Positions 48,559-57,873 of a stretch of 60,420 bases of DNA are shown piece after piece. Below the pieces are notes generated by a model. The model made no database searches and was not told the DNA's origin. It saw nothing but the letters and a program-made list of their open reading frames with translations. The stretch is from positions 1-60,420 of the forward strand of contig JBCDGJ010000005.1 of NCBI GenBank assembly GCA_038757945.1, given 5' to 3'. This DNA comes from CALHVX01 sp038757945 (lineage in GTDB: Bacteria; Pseudomonadota; Gammaproteobacteria; Pseudomonadales; Azotimanducaceae). The position numbers and the translations under genes were made by a program. Every line of letters begins with the position of its first letter. Position 1 is the stretch's first letter.

Positions 48559-49752
48559 CTAGAGGCGCAGGACCTGCTTGGCGATGATGTTCTTCTGTAC
48601 CTCGTTTGTGCCGCCGGCGATCGAGGACGCTCGAAGATTGAAGTAGCGTGCGAAGGCGGCTGCACCCACCGGCGGTCCAATCAGGTCGGCGTCGCCCCCG
48701 GTGGTGCGAGCTTCGGGCTGATGAATCAGCGCCAGGTAGCCCATGACTTCCACGGCAAGCTCCGTCAGGTGCTGGCCCAGGTCGGCTCCCTGCGTTTTGA
48801 GGAGCGACGATTCTGCGCCGGGATTCTGACCGGTAGACAATGCGGCCATGACCCGGAACTCGCAGTACTGGATGGCCTGCTGCTGAACCGCAGCGGCATC
48901 CAGCCTGCGGCTGAACGCAGCTGCTTCCGCCGGCAGCGCCGGGGCAACGGCTTCGCTCAGGGTGCGGAGCCGCCGCAGTGCGGCCTGCTGTGCCGCGGCA
49001 CCACCACCGCCGCGCTCGAACTCGAGCAGATACTTGGCAACGGTCCAGCCGTCGTTTTCCGCACCGACGCGCTGCTCGACGGGCACGCGCACCGCGTCGA
49101 AGAACACCTGGTTGACCTCGTGAGTTCCCGAGGCAAAGCGGATCGGCTCGACGCTGATTCCCGGGCTGTCCATATCGAGCAACAGAAAGGTGATGCCCTG
49201 CTGCGGCTTGCCGCCGTCGTCGGTCCGCACCAGCAGAAACATGCGGTTGGCGTAGTGCGCGTGGGTGGTCCAGATCTTCGTGCCGTTCAGCACGTAGTCG
49301 TCGCCATCCCGTTCGGCTTTCAGTTTCAGCGCTGCCAGGTCGGAGCCGGAGCCGGGTTCGCTGTAGCCCTGACACCAGTAATCTTCGCCGGAGAGGATCT
49401 TCGGCAGATAACGCGCCTTCTGCTCGTCCGTGCCGTGGCCGATCAGCATCGGGCCGCACATGCCGAGTCCCATTGGTGCAAGCGACGGCGCCCCGGCCAG
49501 GGTCGTCTCGGTGCTCCAGAGGTAGCGTTCCGTCAGGTCCCAGCCGGTCCCACCGTATTCCTTCGGCCAGGCCGGTGCGATCCAGCCCTGCTCGTGCAGT
49601 ATCCGGTGCCAGACGATGTTGTAGTCGTAGTCGAGAAAGATCCCTGGACAGTAGGTCTGCGCAGTGCGCAGTTCATCGGTCAGATGGCTGTCCAGAAAGG
49701 CGCGGACCTCTTCGCGGAAAGCCTCGTGGCGCGCACTGAATCGGATCTCCAT
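48559..49752 (-). CDS. Acyl-CoA dehydrogenase
   Basis: The 397-residue protein has FAD-binding GYSEPGSGSDLAALKLKA and NGTKIWTTHAHYANRMFLLV, and an EFRVMAALST/VEVMGYLAL region, with the C-terminus SIAGGTNEVQKNIIAKQVLRL typical of the family. The IYWCQG-like LSGEDYWCQGYSEPGS block and overall shape are closer to the steroid- and branched-chain-type acyl-CoA dehydrogenases (FadE28/29 style) than to straight-chain ones; this subfamily call is inference. It is cotranscribed with the enoyl-CoA hydratase. Confidence 0.92.
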   Translation of the reverse strand: MEIRFSARHEAFREEVRAFLDSHLTDELRTAQTYCPGIFLDYDYNIVWHRILHEQGWIAPAWPKEYGGTGWDLTERYLWSTETTLAGAPSLAPMGLGMCGPMLIGHGTDEQKARYLPKILSGEDYWCQGYSEPGSGSDLAALKLKAERDGDDYVLNGTKIWTTHAHYANRMFLLVRTDDGGKPQQGITFLLLDMDSPGISVEPIRFASGTHEVNQVFFDAVRVPVEQRVGAENDGWTVAKYLLEFERGGGGAAAQQAALRRLRTLSEAVAPALPAEAAAFSRRLDAAAVQQQAIQYCEFRVMAALSTGQNPGAESSLLKTQGADLGQHLTELAVEVMGYLALIHQPEARTTGGDADLIGPPVGAAAFARYFNLRASSIAGGTNEVQKNIIAKQVLRL

Positions 49753-49761
49753 GACGGTGCC

Positions 49762-50988
49762 CTAGCGCAGCTGCGCTGTAAGTTCGAAGGCCTGACGGCT
49801 GCGCGCCTGCAGCTCGGGCTCGAAGAGGTAGTCGATGGCTGTCAGCCCCAGTGCCCGGGCGCCATCGATCGCTGCCTTGTCACCCAGCTCGGAGCCGGCC
49901 CAGCGTTCAAAGTCCGGGTGGTGGATCACCACCTGCGGCGGCGCACAGGCCAGCATGGGATGGATCGAGGGCAGCCGATGGCTGATGTTGCCCATGTCCG
50001 TGCTGCCCATGCCGCGCGCATCCTCGGGCGCTTCAAAAGTGCGGCCGAGGGCCTCGCCGTGGGTTTGGAACCGCTCGGCCAGGGGCCAGTTGGTTTTCAG
50101 GTCCAGGTAGTCGACGCCTGCCCAGCGCACCTCTACCTCGCAGCCGGTTGCCTTGGCGCCGGCTTCGAAGCAGGCCTGCACCCGAGGTTTCAAGGCAGCG
50201 AGCGCGCGCTCGTCCCTGGCGCGCACGTAGAACTCCGCCGCGGTACGGTCCGGGACGATGTTCGGTGCCTGACCGCCTTCGGTGATGATCCCGTGGATGC
50301 GCTCGCTGCTGCGGATGTGCTGGCGCAGGTTGGCGATGCTCTGGTAAGCCAGCAGCACGGCATCGAGGGCATTGATGCCTTTGTGCGGCATCGCGGACGC
50401 GTGCGCCGAACGACCGTGGTAGATCACCTCGACTTCGGCGACGCAGATGCAGGGCATGGTGGCCAGGTTGACTCCGGCCGGATGAATCATCATGGCGGCA
50501 TCGACGCCCTCGAAGGCGCCCGCGCGCGCCATCAGCTCTTTGCCGCCCCCCTTCTCCTCAGCCGGCGTGCCAAGCATGCGGACGCGGCCGGGCAGCGCAG
50601 CGCCAATCTCGGCGAGGCCCAGGGTAGCGCCCAGGGCGGCTGTCGCGATCAGGTTGTGGCCGCAGGCATGGCCAATGCCGGGCAGGGCGTCATACTCGGC
50701 GAGCAGTGCAACGGTCGGTCCGGCCTCGGAGCCGAAGCTTGCCTCGAAGGCGGTGGGCAGCGTGAATACACCGCGTTCGGCGGCAACGCCATGATCGCCA
50801 AGCGCACTGCACAGCGTCTGCTGTGCGTGATGCTCTTCGAAGGCCAGCTCCGGATGCGCATGGATCTCGTGGGACACCGCGATCAGGTCTGCTTCGAGCG
50901 CGTCGATGCGAGACTCGAGCGCGCTCGCGGCGTCCGCGCGCGCGCGGTCGCGCTCCGCGGCTGACAGGGCTTTCAGAGTCGGATGCAT
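49762..50988 (-). CDS. M20-family amidohydrolase/peptidase
   Basis: The 408-residue protein has the M20 metal blocks: HEIHAHPELAFEE, LLAEYDALPGIGHACGHNLI (zinc-binding His/Asp), TPAEEKGGGKELMARAGAFE, and GSTDMGNISHRLPSIHP. Zinc ligands and the catalytic Glu are present. It resembles amidohydrolases of the AbgB/HipO group that hydrolyse N-acyl amino acids or aminobenzoyl-glutamate. It lies 9 bp upstream of the acyl-CoA dehydrogenase on the same strand, so they may form one transcript. Confidence 0.92.
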   Translation of the reverse strand: MHPTLKALSAAERDRARADAASALESRIDALEADLIAVSHEIHAHPELAFEEHHAQQTLCSALGDHGVAAERGVFTLPTAFEASFGSEAGPTVALLAEYDALPGIGHACGHNLIATAALGATLGLAEIGAALPGRVRMLGTPAEEKGGGKELMARAGAFEGVDAAMMIHPAGVNLATMPCICVAEVEVIYHGRSAHASAMPHKGINALDAVLLAYQSIANLRQHIRSSERIHGIITEGGQAPNIVPDRTAAEFYVRARDERALAALKPRVQACFEAGAKATGCEVEVRWAGVDYLDLKTNWPLAERFQTHGEALGRTFEAPEDARGMGSTDMGNISHRLPSIHPMLACAPPQVVIHHPDFERWAGSELGDKAAIDGARALGLTAIDYLFEPELQARSRQAFELTAQLR

Positions 50989-51094
50989 AGCCGGTTACCC
51001 CTCGTTAGGCGCCTAAGATAGCCCGACGCTCCGGCGCTGGCCACAAGTAGCCCGCGCGGCTATGCCGGATCCGCCGCAGGTTGTTCGAGGGTCG

Positions 51095-54000
51095 TCAGCC
51101 CGCGCTGGCAGGTTTCGCGGGCTCCCAGTCCAGCTCGATGGTTTCCGGCTCGCGGTGGGTTGCCGCCAGCAGGTAGTAGATGCTTGGCAGAACGAAGAGC
51201 GTAAACACGGTGCCGATGGCCATGCCGGCGACCAGCACGATGCCGATCGAATTGCGGGCCTCAGCGCCCGCGCCGGTGACCAGCACCAGCGGCAGGTGGC
51301 CCATGATCGTCGCACCAGCGGTCATCAGCACCGGCCGCAGCCGGGTGGCGGAGGATTCCCGGATGGCTTCCAGCTTGCTGGCGCCTTCCGCCTGCAGCTG
51401 CCGCGCGAACTCGACGATCAGAATGCCGTTCTTAGCGATCAGGCCGATCAGGGTAATGAGCCCGATCTGCGTGTACATGTTGATGGTGGTCCAGCCCAGG
51501 AACGTGAACATCAGCGCGCCGGACAGGGCCAGGGGGACCGAGCCGAGCAGTACCACCAGCGGGTCGCGAAAGCTGTTGAACTGCACGGCCAGCGCCATGA
51601 AGACAAAGGCCATGGAGATCACCAGCACACCGATCAGCGTATTGCCTTCCTGCCGCAGCTGGCGCGATTCGCCGGAGTAGTCGATGCTGTAGTTCGGGGG
51701 CAGCACCTCGGCAGCGAGCTGTTCCATGGTGGCGAGCCCCTGCTCTTTGGTTGTGCCTGGAATCATGCCGCCACGGATGCGGAAGGCATTCTTCTGCTGA
51801 AAGCGCGACAGCACCCGCGGCGCCACTGTCTCCTCGAGCCGTGCAATGGACGACAGCGGAACCAGCGCGCCGTCCGGCGTGCGCAGCTTGGTATCGAGCA
51901 GGGCCGTCGGATCCTCCCGACCGCCGCGCTCGACCATGGGAATGACGCGATAAGCCTTGCCGTCGAGGTCGAAGCGGTTCACGTAGTTGCCGGACAGCAG
52001 GGTGCCGAGCTGTCGGCTGACGCTCGTCAGGTCAAGGCCGAGATCGGCAATCCGATCGCGATCGAGCAGAAAGCGTCCCTGGGGTAGATCGATGAGCAGA
52101 TCGGTATCGACGAAGAGGAACATCCCGCTCTTGCGGGCGGCGGCAAGCAACGCTTCGGAGTGCGGCAGCATGTCTGCCGGAGCGTCCGAGGACAGCACCA
52201 CAAACTCCATGTCGAAGCGGCCGGCGCTGGGTAGCGCCGAGGGCAGGATTGGGAACACGGTAAGCCCTGTAACCTGCGAGAGCTTGCCGTAGGCCTCCGG
52301 CAGCATCTCGTGCACCGAGCGTTCGCGCTCGCCAAACGGCACAAACTCCATGCCGCCAAACCCACCGGTAGCCATGACGCTCTGCCACATTTTTGTCGTG
52401 CCAGGAAGAGTGCTCATGGCATCGACAACGTCGGTCATGTAGTGCTCGGTGTATTCAATGGCTGATTCCGGTGGTGCCGTAAAGGCGACGTTGATTGAGC
52501 TCTGGTCTTCCGTCGGAGCGAGTTCCTTCTGCGAAAACACAAAGAACGGCAGGGCTAGAAACGAAATGAACACTGCCGCGAATATCACCTGGCCGTTGTG
52601 TGAGAGCAGGCCATCCAGGCAGCGCAGGTACAGCGCCCGGGAGGCATCGAAGAGCGCATTCACGTTGCGCGTGATGAATCCCTCCCGGCCCTGCTCCGGC
52701 GCGACCCAGGACGACATGATCGGCGACAGGGTCAGCGCCACGACGCCGGAGATCACCACCGCGATAGCCAGCGTGAAAGCAAACTCCTTGAACAGGACGC
52801 CGGTCAGGCCGGACAGAAAACCGATGGGCGCGTAGACGATGGCCAGCGTCAGCGTCATGGAGACGATCGGCGCGAACAGCTGCCGAGAGCTGACCAGCGC
52901 GGCCTGGCGACGGCTCAAACCCTCGCGCATGAGCCGGGCGACGTTCTCGACCACAACAATTGCATCGTCGACCACCAGTCCCACGGCCAGCACGATGGCA
53001 AGGACCGTCAGCAGGTTGAAGGAGAAACCCATCAGCGCCATGGCGCTCACGGCGCCGAGGAGCGAGACAGGAATGGTGAACAGCGGTACCAGCGCCGTCC
53101 GGAAGGAGCCCATGAACGCAACCACGACAATCCCGACCAGCAGTACCGTTTCGCCGAGGGTGATAAAGATCTCTTTCAGCGCAGCGCGCATGTACAAGGT
53201 GACGTCGGCGCCGATTTCGACCCGAAGCCCTGCGGGCATCGCCGCGTTGATGTCCTCGAGCACAACGTACATCCGATCGGCGATGTCAATCTCGTTGGCC
53301 CCGGGCAGCGGATAGAGGCCAAGCCAGATGGTTGTATCCTGATCAAAGCGGCCGAGCCCCTGCGTTTCCTCTTCGCCCAGCTCCACGCGGGCGACGTCGC
53401 GCAACCGAATCAGCGAGCCGCCCTCCTCACGGACCACCAGCGCTTCGAACTCCTCGACGGTCCTGAGCGACGTGTTGACCCGCAGGTCGACGCGCTGCCG
53501 ATCGTTGTCGGCGGCGCCGATGGTGGCGATGACGTTGTTACGCTGCAGCGCGTCGCTGACATCCAGCGCGCTGATGTTGAACATCGCCATGCGTTCCGGA
53601 TCCAGCCAGACCCGCATGGCCGGCGTTCGGCCGCCACCCACCCAGACCTCCTGCACGCCGTCGATACTCGAAAGCTGCGGTATGACAACGCGCTGCAGGT
53701 AGTCCGTGATCTCGGCATGGCTGAGCTTGTCCGTCACCGTGACGCCCAGATACCAGCCGGCCTGCGGGCGATCGGCCCGCCGGACCTCAACTGACGGGTC
53801 CTCGGCACCGGCCGGCAGCTCGAAGCGGATGCGCCCCAGGCGGGTGGAAAGCTCCGCCAGCGCATCGGCGCTGTCTTCGTTCAGCTTGAGGTAGGCGGTG
53901 ACGGTACTGCTGCCCGCCGTCGTGTTGGATTCCACATAGTCGATGCCGGGCACGGAGGCCGTGACCCGCTCGATCGGATCGGTGACGAAACCCTGCACGG

Positions 54001-54199
54001 TCTCGGCATCAGCACCGATGTACGGAGTCGTCACGATCAGCGAGGAGCTTTCGATCTGCGGGTACTGCAGCACCGGCATGGTGCTCGCAACGCGGATGCC
54101 GATCAGCACCAGTGCCAGCGAGATGACCACGGCCAGCACCGGCCGCTCAACGAAGATATCCGTGGGCTTGCGATGTCGGGCGACCTGGGACAGTGACAT
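51095..54199 (-). CDS. RND-family efflux pump permease (AcrB/MexB-like)
   Basis: The 1034-residue protein has the full RND layout of twelve membrane segments and two large periplasmic loops: FVERPVLAVVISLALVLIGI start, LVVDDAIVVVENVARLMREG with the proton-relay Asp pair in TM4, and repeated RND-porter blocks. It forms a tripartite efflux pump with the adaptor 10 bp upstream; no TolC-type gene is in the window. Substrate unpredictable. Coupled in one unit with a ureohydrolase, which is odd (see findings). Confidence 0.95.
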   Translation of the reverse strand: MSLSQVARHRKPTDIFVERPVLAVVISLALVLIGIRVASTMPVLQYPQIESSSLIVTTPYIGADAETVQGFVTDPIERVTASVPGIDYVESNTTAGSSTVTAYLKLNEDSADALAELSTRLGRIRFELPAGAEDPSVEVRRADRPQAGWYLGVTVTDKLSHAEITDYLQRVVIPQLSSIDGVQEVWVGGGRTPAMRVWLDPERMAMFNISALDVSDALQRNNVIATIGAADNDRQRVDLRVNTSLRTVEEFEALVVREEGGSLIRLRDVARVELGEEETQGLGRFDQDTTIWLGLYPLPGANEIDIADRMYVVLEDINAAMPAGLRVEIGADVTLYMRAALKEIFITLGETVLLVGIVVVAFMGSFRTALVPLFTIPVSLLGAVSAMALMGFSFNLLTVLAIVLAVGLVVDDAIVVVENVARLMREGLSRRQAALVSSRQLFAPIVSMTLTLAIVYAPIGFLSGLTGVLFKEFAFTLAIAVVISGVVALTLSPIMSSWVAPEQGREGFITRNVNALFDASRALYLRCLDGLLSHNGQVIFAAVFISFLALPFFVFSQKELAPTEDQSSINVAFTAPPESAIEYTEHYMTDVVDAMSTLPGTTKMWQSVMATGGFGGMEFVPFGERERSVHEMLPEAYGKLSQVTGLTVFPILPSALPSAGRFDMEFVVLSSDAPADMLPHSEALLAAARKSGMFLFVDTDLLIDLPQGRFLLDRDRIADLGLDLTSVSRQLGTLLSGNYVNRFDLDGKAYRVIPMVERGGREDPTALLDTKLRTPDGALVPLSSIARLEETVAPRVLSRFQQKNAFRIRGGMIPGTTKEQGLATMEQLAAEVLPPNYSIDYSGESRQLRQEGNTLIGVLVISMAFVFMALAVQFNSFRDPLVVLLGSVPLALSGALMFTFLGWTTINMYTQIGLITLIGLIAKNGILIVEFARQLQAEGASKLEAIRESSATRLRPVLMTAGATIMGHLPLVLVTGAGAEARNSIGIVLVAGMAIGTVFTLFVLPSIYYLLAATHREPETIELDWEPAKPASAG

Positions 54200-54209
54200 G
54201 AACGTCTCC

Positions 54210-55328
54210 TCAGTTGGTCGGAACCGGGTCCCGGTAGTCCGATGGGTTCACCAGCGCCCCTTCGCGCAGCTTGAATGCGCCTGTTGCCGCAATACGTTCA
54301 CCGGCACTGAGCCCGCTGGTGATGACGACGTCGGGACCGATCTGCTCGCCCAGCGTCACCTTGCGGAGCGCGGCCCGCTCGCTGCTCGGGGCCGTTTCCT
54401 CGGCGGGGACCAGTATGAACACGCGGGCACCAAAATTGTCGCGGCGCACGGCGGTTACCGGCACCAGCGTCACCTCGCGCCGCTCGCCGAGGGGCACCTG
54501 GACCCGAACCAGCGCGCCTGGCAGCAGGTTCAGCGCGGCCCGATCAACGGCGGCACGGATGCGGACGTTGCGCGAGCTGGCGTCGATGCTGACGTCGCGG
54601 GCGACGATGCGCCCGGGAACCCCCGTGCCCGCCGCGCCGTTGCTCAGCCCGGTATCCGGGAACACGGTGACGGCGTCGGTGGTCAGTGCCTGCGCGTCCT
54701 GCTGCGGCAGCGTGAAATCGAGCCAGAGCTCCGGGTCCAACCCCACGAGCTGCACGATCTCGGTACCAGTGTCGAGAAACTGGCCGGCCTCCCAGCGGTG
54801 CAGTCCCGCCAGCGCTTCAAACGGAGCGCGGATGGTTTTGCGTGCCAGCACCGCTTCGACCCGCCGCACGCTGGCACGGGCGGCATCACGGATGGCACGG
54901 GCGCGATCGCGGCTGTCCAGGGTGGTGGCGCCGGTATCGATCAGCTTCTGCGCCCGGGTGAGGTCGAGCTCGGCGATCTCGAGGTCCGCCCGCGCAGCCG
55001 CCAGCTCAGCCTGCTCTTCATCGGCGTTCAGCGCCAGCAGGGTCTGGCCGGCGTTGACGATCGCGCCGGACGCGAACCCGACGTCAGTGATGACCCCGGC
55101 GACCTCCGTCTGCAGGGTGACGGTGCGCCGCGCCACCAGCTCGCCGGTGACGCTGGTGGACGGTTGCCAGACCGATTGCCGCGCAACAATCGCCTCGATG
55201 GCTTCAACGGGTTCCGGAAACGACTCGCCGAACGCGATTGCGCTCTGTATCTGCTGGAATTTGACGAAGCCGAGCACGGCCGTGACCAGCAGGCACGCGA
55301 CGATGACGAGCAGCCAGCTGCGCCACAT
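54210..55328 (-). CDS. RND efflux periplasmic adaptor (membrane fusion protein)
   Basis: The 372-residue protein has an N-terminal membrane anchor (MWRSWLLVIVACLLVTAVLG), then lipoyl/barrel-sandwich (TGELVARRTVTLQTEVAGVI; NAGQTLLALNADEEQAELAA), an alpha-hairpin (ELDLTRAQKLIDTGATTLDS) and beta-barrel regions typical of HlyD/AcrA-type adaptors. It shares one base (TGATG) with the arginase-family gene and precedes the pump gene by 10 bp. A longer hairpin start (ARAIRDAARASVRRVEAVLA) is normal. Confidence 0.93.
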   Translation of the reverse strand: MWRSWLLVIVACLLVTAVLGFVKFQQIQSAIAFGESFPEPVEAIEAIVARQSVWQPSTSVTGELVARRTVTLQTEVAGVITDVGFASGAIVNAGQTLLALNADEEQAELAAARADLEIAELDLTRAQKLIDTGATTLDSRDRARAIRDAARASVRRVEAVLARKTIRAPFEALAGLHRWEAGQFLDTGTEIVQLVGLDPELWLDFTLPQQDAQALTTDAVTVFPDTGLSNGAAGTGVPGRIVARDVSIDASSRNVRIRAAVDRAALNLLPGALVRVQVPLGERREVTLVPVTAVRRDNFGARVFILVPAEETAPSSERAALRKVTLGEQIGPDVVITSGLSAGERIAATGAFKLREGALVNPSDYRDPVPTN

Positions 55329-56365
55329 CAGGGGCTTTGGGCCTGCGCTCGGTGCGTCAGCACCATCAGGGACAGGATTTCAAACATCATTTGCGCTCCG
55401 ACGTGGGCCGTGTTGGTGCTCGGGTCGTACTGCGGCGCAACCTCGACGACGTCGCCGCCGATGATCTGCGCGCTGCTCAACCCACGGAGCACGCGTTGTA
55501 CCTCACGGGGCGTCAAACCACCGACCTCCGGCGTGCCCGTGCCCGGTGCGAACGCCGGATCGATGCCGTCGACGTCGACGGTGATGTAGGTGGGCCCACT
55601 GCCGATCACTTCCAGCGCCTGCTGGATCACCGCCTCTATGCCCAGGGCATCAACCTCTTCGGCGTGAACGACGGTCATGCCGGCATCGGTTGAAAACTCC
55701 CAGAGGTACTCAGATGCACCACGAATACCGATCTGGATGCTGCGCGCTGGATCGAGCACGCCATCCAGCACCGCCAGCCGGAAGGGACCGCCGTGGTGGA
55801 ATTTTTCCCCTTCGAAGGGGCCGGCGGTATCGCAGTGGGCATCGATGTGCACCATGCCGAGCGGTTCGTCGGCTCCGAGCGCCTTCAGGATCGGGTAGGT
55901 CACCGAGTGGTCGCCGCCGGCGGCAAGGGTTCGGACACCCGCGGCTTTGAGGCGCCGAAACTCTGCTTCGATGTCCGCGATGCTCTGGTTCAGCGAGTAG
56001 CGGCTCTGCAGCGGCACGTCACCGATATCGCCGATCCGCTCCCGCTTGCCGGGTGTGACCCGCAGCGCGTGGTTAAAGGGGCCGATGCGCTCGATGGTAC
56101 GCAGCGCACGAGGTCCGAATCGAGCGCCAGTGCGGTTCGTGACACCGAGATCCATTGGAACCCCGATCAGAGCAATATCCAGCTCGGAGAGATCAGGCTG
56201 ATGCGGAAAGTCGAGCAGCGTCGGCAGCCCGCCGTACGGAAACTGGCGTCGACCTTCGCTGTCGAACGCCGAACTGGCGGCCTCCTGAAACACGGGGTCT
56301 TCGATCTGTGGGGTACTGGATTCGGTGTACTTGCTACGCAGACGTTCCAGGTTGTTTTGGTCCAT
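55328..56365 (-). CDS. Arginase/agmatinase-family ureohydrolase
   Basis: 345 residues from ATG 56365 (MDQNNLERLRSKYTESS). The binuclear manganese motifs are complete: GGDHSVTYPIL, HIDAHCDTAG and VDVDGIDPAFAPGTGTPEVG. The family cleaves arginine, agmatine, guanidinobutyrate or guanidine to release urea. The N-terminal extension and the DLGVTNRTGARFGPRALR block fit the guanidinobutyrase-like branch more than arginase (inference). It is between a YjiH-like membrane protein and the RND adaptor, coupled to the latter. Confidence 0.92.
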   Translation of the reverse strand: MDQNNLERLRSKYTESSTPQIEDPVFQEAASSAFDSEGRRQFPYGGLPTLLDFPHQPDLSELDIALIGVPMDLGVTNRTGARFGPRALRTIERIGPFNHALRVTPGKRERIGDIGDVPLQSRYSLNQSIADIEAEFRRLKAAGVRTLAAGGDHSVTYPILKALGADEPLGMVHIDAHCDTAGPFEGEKFHHGGPFRLAVLDGVLDPARSIQIGIRGASEYLWEFSTDAGMTVVHAEEVDALGIEAVIQQALEVIGSGPTYITVDVDGIDPAFAPGTGTPEVGGLTPREVQRVLRGLSSAQIIGGDVVEVAPQYDPSTNTAHVGAQMMFEILSLMVLTHRAQAQSP

Positions 56366-56418
56366 GGTCACAAGGCCTTCAGCGGAAAGGGTGGCGGAAA
56401 GTGTGTCTTGAGCCGGGT

Positions 56419-57762
56419 TCAGCCGGTCAACCACCGCGCGAACAGCAGCAGTACCGGCAGGATCAGCAGCGTGCGCAGCCCGAACAGCCAGGCCAGCTGC
56501 AGCAGGTTCAGCGGCAGCGGCGAACGCAGGATCAGGATACAGAACTCGGACATGAAGATGATCTGACCAACGGCCAGCCCCGCCAGCACGAAGCGCCAGT
56601 ATTCCGAGTCCACCTGTGCAGCGACCAGAGCCGGCATGAACTGATCGGCGAAGCCGATGAGCATGCCGTTGGCAATGTTGCTGGTCTCAGCGACGCCGGC
56701 GAGCGTGAGCAGCTGGGCCAGGGGCCAGGTCAGGGTGGTGATCACCGGGCTGTGGAACAGCAGGATGGCCGTGAGCGTGGCCACAGCCATGCTTGGCGGA
56801 ATGACCGCGCAGGTATAGATGGCGATGTTGCGCAACGCTCGTCGGAAGTACTCTGCTGGTCCGGGGCCGGTTCCGGCCCGCTCGAGCGCGGCCTGCCAGG
56901 CGGCAGCCAGGCCGCTGTCGGTCTCCCGTTCCGGCGTTGGCTGGTCGTTGACCGTCCGGTCCGGCAGGCGGGCGAGCGGCGGTATGCGGGCAAGTATCAG
57001 GGCGCACGCGAGACAGGCGCACAGGACCGCGAGGAACCAGCCGAAGAACAGATGACCGATGCCCGCAACCTTGGCCACCAGCAGGCAGAACGGTATGGAT
57101 ACCAGCGAGAAATTGCAGACGATGGTGCAGGCTTCGCGCACCGTGTAGTAGCCGCGCTGATACTGGGACACCGTGACCAGCACGGCGATTCCGGACGCTG
57201 CAGCGATGGACGTCAGCGAATCGATTGCAGCGCGGCCGGGCAGCCGGAACAGCCGGCGGAACAGCGGCCGGCACAGGGTCCCGGCGAACTCCATCAGCCC
57301 GTAATCCGTCAGGAGCGGCATTAACAGCAGGCCGCCAACGTAGATGACCAACACGTTCTGGCCGATGTCTTTCACTGCCGTGATACCGGTATCCGGCAGG
57401 CGCAGCAGCTCCGGGCCGACTTCGAAGTAGACGCCGGTGGCGATGGCAAACCCCAGCAGCCGCAGCAGAATCCAGGGCCAGGCGGTTCGGAAGACCTGGG
57501 TCACCAGGCTGTCCTCGGCTCCCTGGGGCGCGATCAGCTTGACCGCTAGCGCGCCCAGGGCGGCGACGCCTGCGACCAGCAGCAGCGCTTCGTTGATCCC
57601 GGCGCCCAGGGCTGCTTTCAGGCTGTCGGAGAGCAAGCCGAAGACGACGGTCTGCTGCTCTTCGGTAATCACCGGGCCGAGAAAAATCGTGGCGCCGATC
57701 AGCGCCGGAATGAGAAATCGAAGCGGGTGTCCCTTGGCCTCGCGGGCGACGCTTTCAGCCAT
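56419..57762 (-). CDS. YjiH-family membrane protein (nucleoside-recognition-like)
   Basis: The 447-residue protein has about ten membrane segments (e.g. PLRFLIPALIGATIFLGPV; EALLLVAGVAALGALAVKLI; YPQ-less core NVLVIYVGGLLLMPLLTDYG) with conserved polar sites of the YjiH/Gate-domain group. It sits 53 bp upstream of the ureohydrolase. Transport of a guanidino or related compound is plausible from context, as YjiH-like genes often accompany ureohydrolases, but no substrate has been shown. Confidence 0.85.
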   Translation of the reverse strand: MAESVAREAKGHPLRFLIPALIGATIFLGPVITEEQQTVVFGLLSDSLKAALGAGINEALLLVAGVAALGALAVKLIAPQGAEDSLVTQVFRTAWPWILLRLLGFAIATGVYFEVGPELLRLPDTGITAVKDIGQNVLVIYVGGLLLMPLLTDYGLMEFAGTLCRPLFRRLFRLPGRAAIDSLTSIAAASGIAVLVTVSQYQRGYYTVREACTIVCNFSLVSIPFCLLVAKVAGIGHLFFGWFLAVLCACLACALILARIPPLARLPDRTVNDQPTPERETDSGLAAAWQAALERAGTGPGPAEYFRRALRNIAIYTCAVIPPSMAVATLTAILLFHSPVITTLTWPLAQLLTLAGVAETSNIANGMLIGFADQFMPALVAAQVDSEYWRFVLAGLAVGQIIFMSEFCILILRSPLPLNLLQLAWLFGLRTLLILPVLLLFARWLTG

Positions 57763-57873
57763 GGGCCGTATTCCTGCGGCGGCGAGCCCGGGCGGCCCGG
57801 CTGAAATCAGCGGTTGTCATGGGGTGCGGGGTCTCCAACAATCGCTCAAGGCCACAGCACGCGAGGGGAGACC

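Noticed and set aside
48433..50964. Plus-strand open frame of 843 codons
   Set aside because: It is opposite two clear minus-strand genes (acyl-CoA dehydrogenase and M20 peptidase), has Arg/Gly/Val-rich composition and no recognisable domain.
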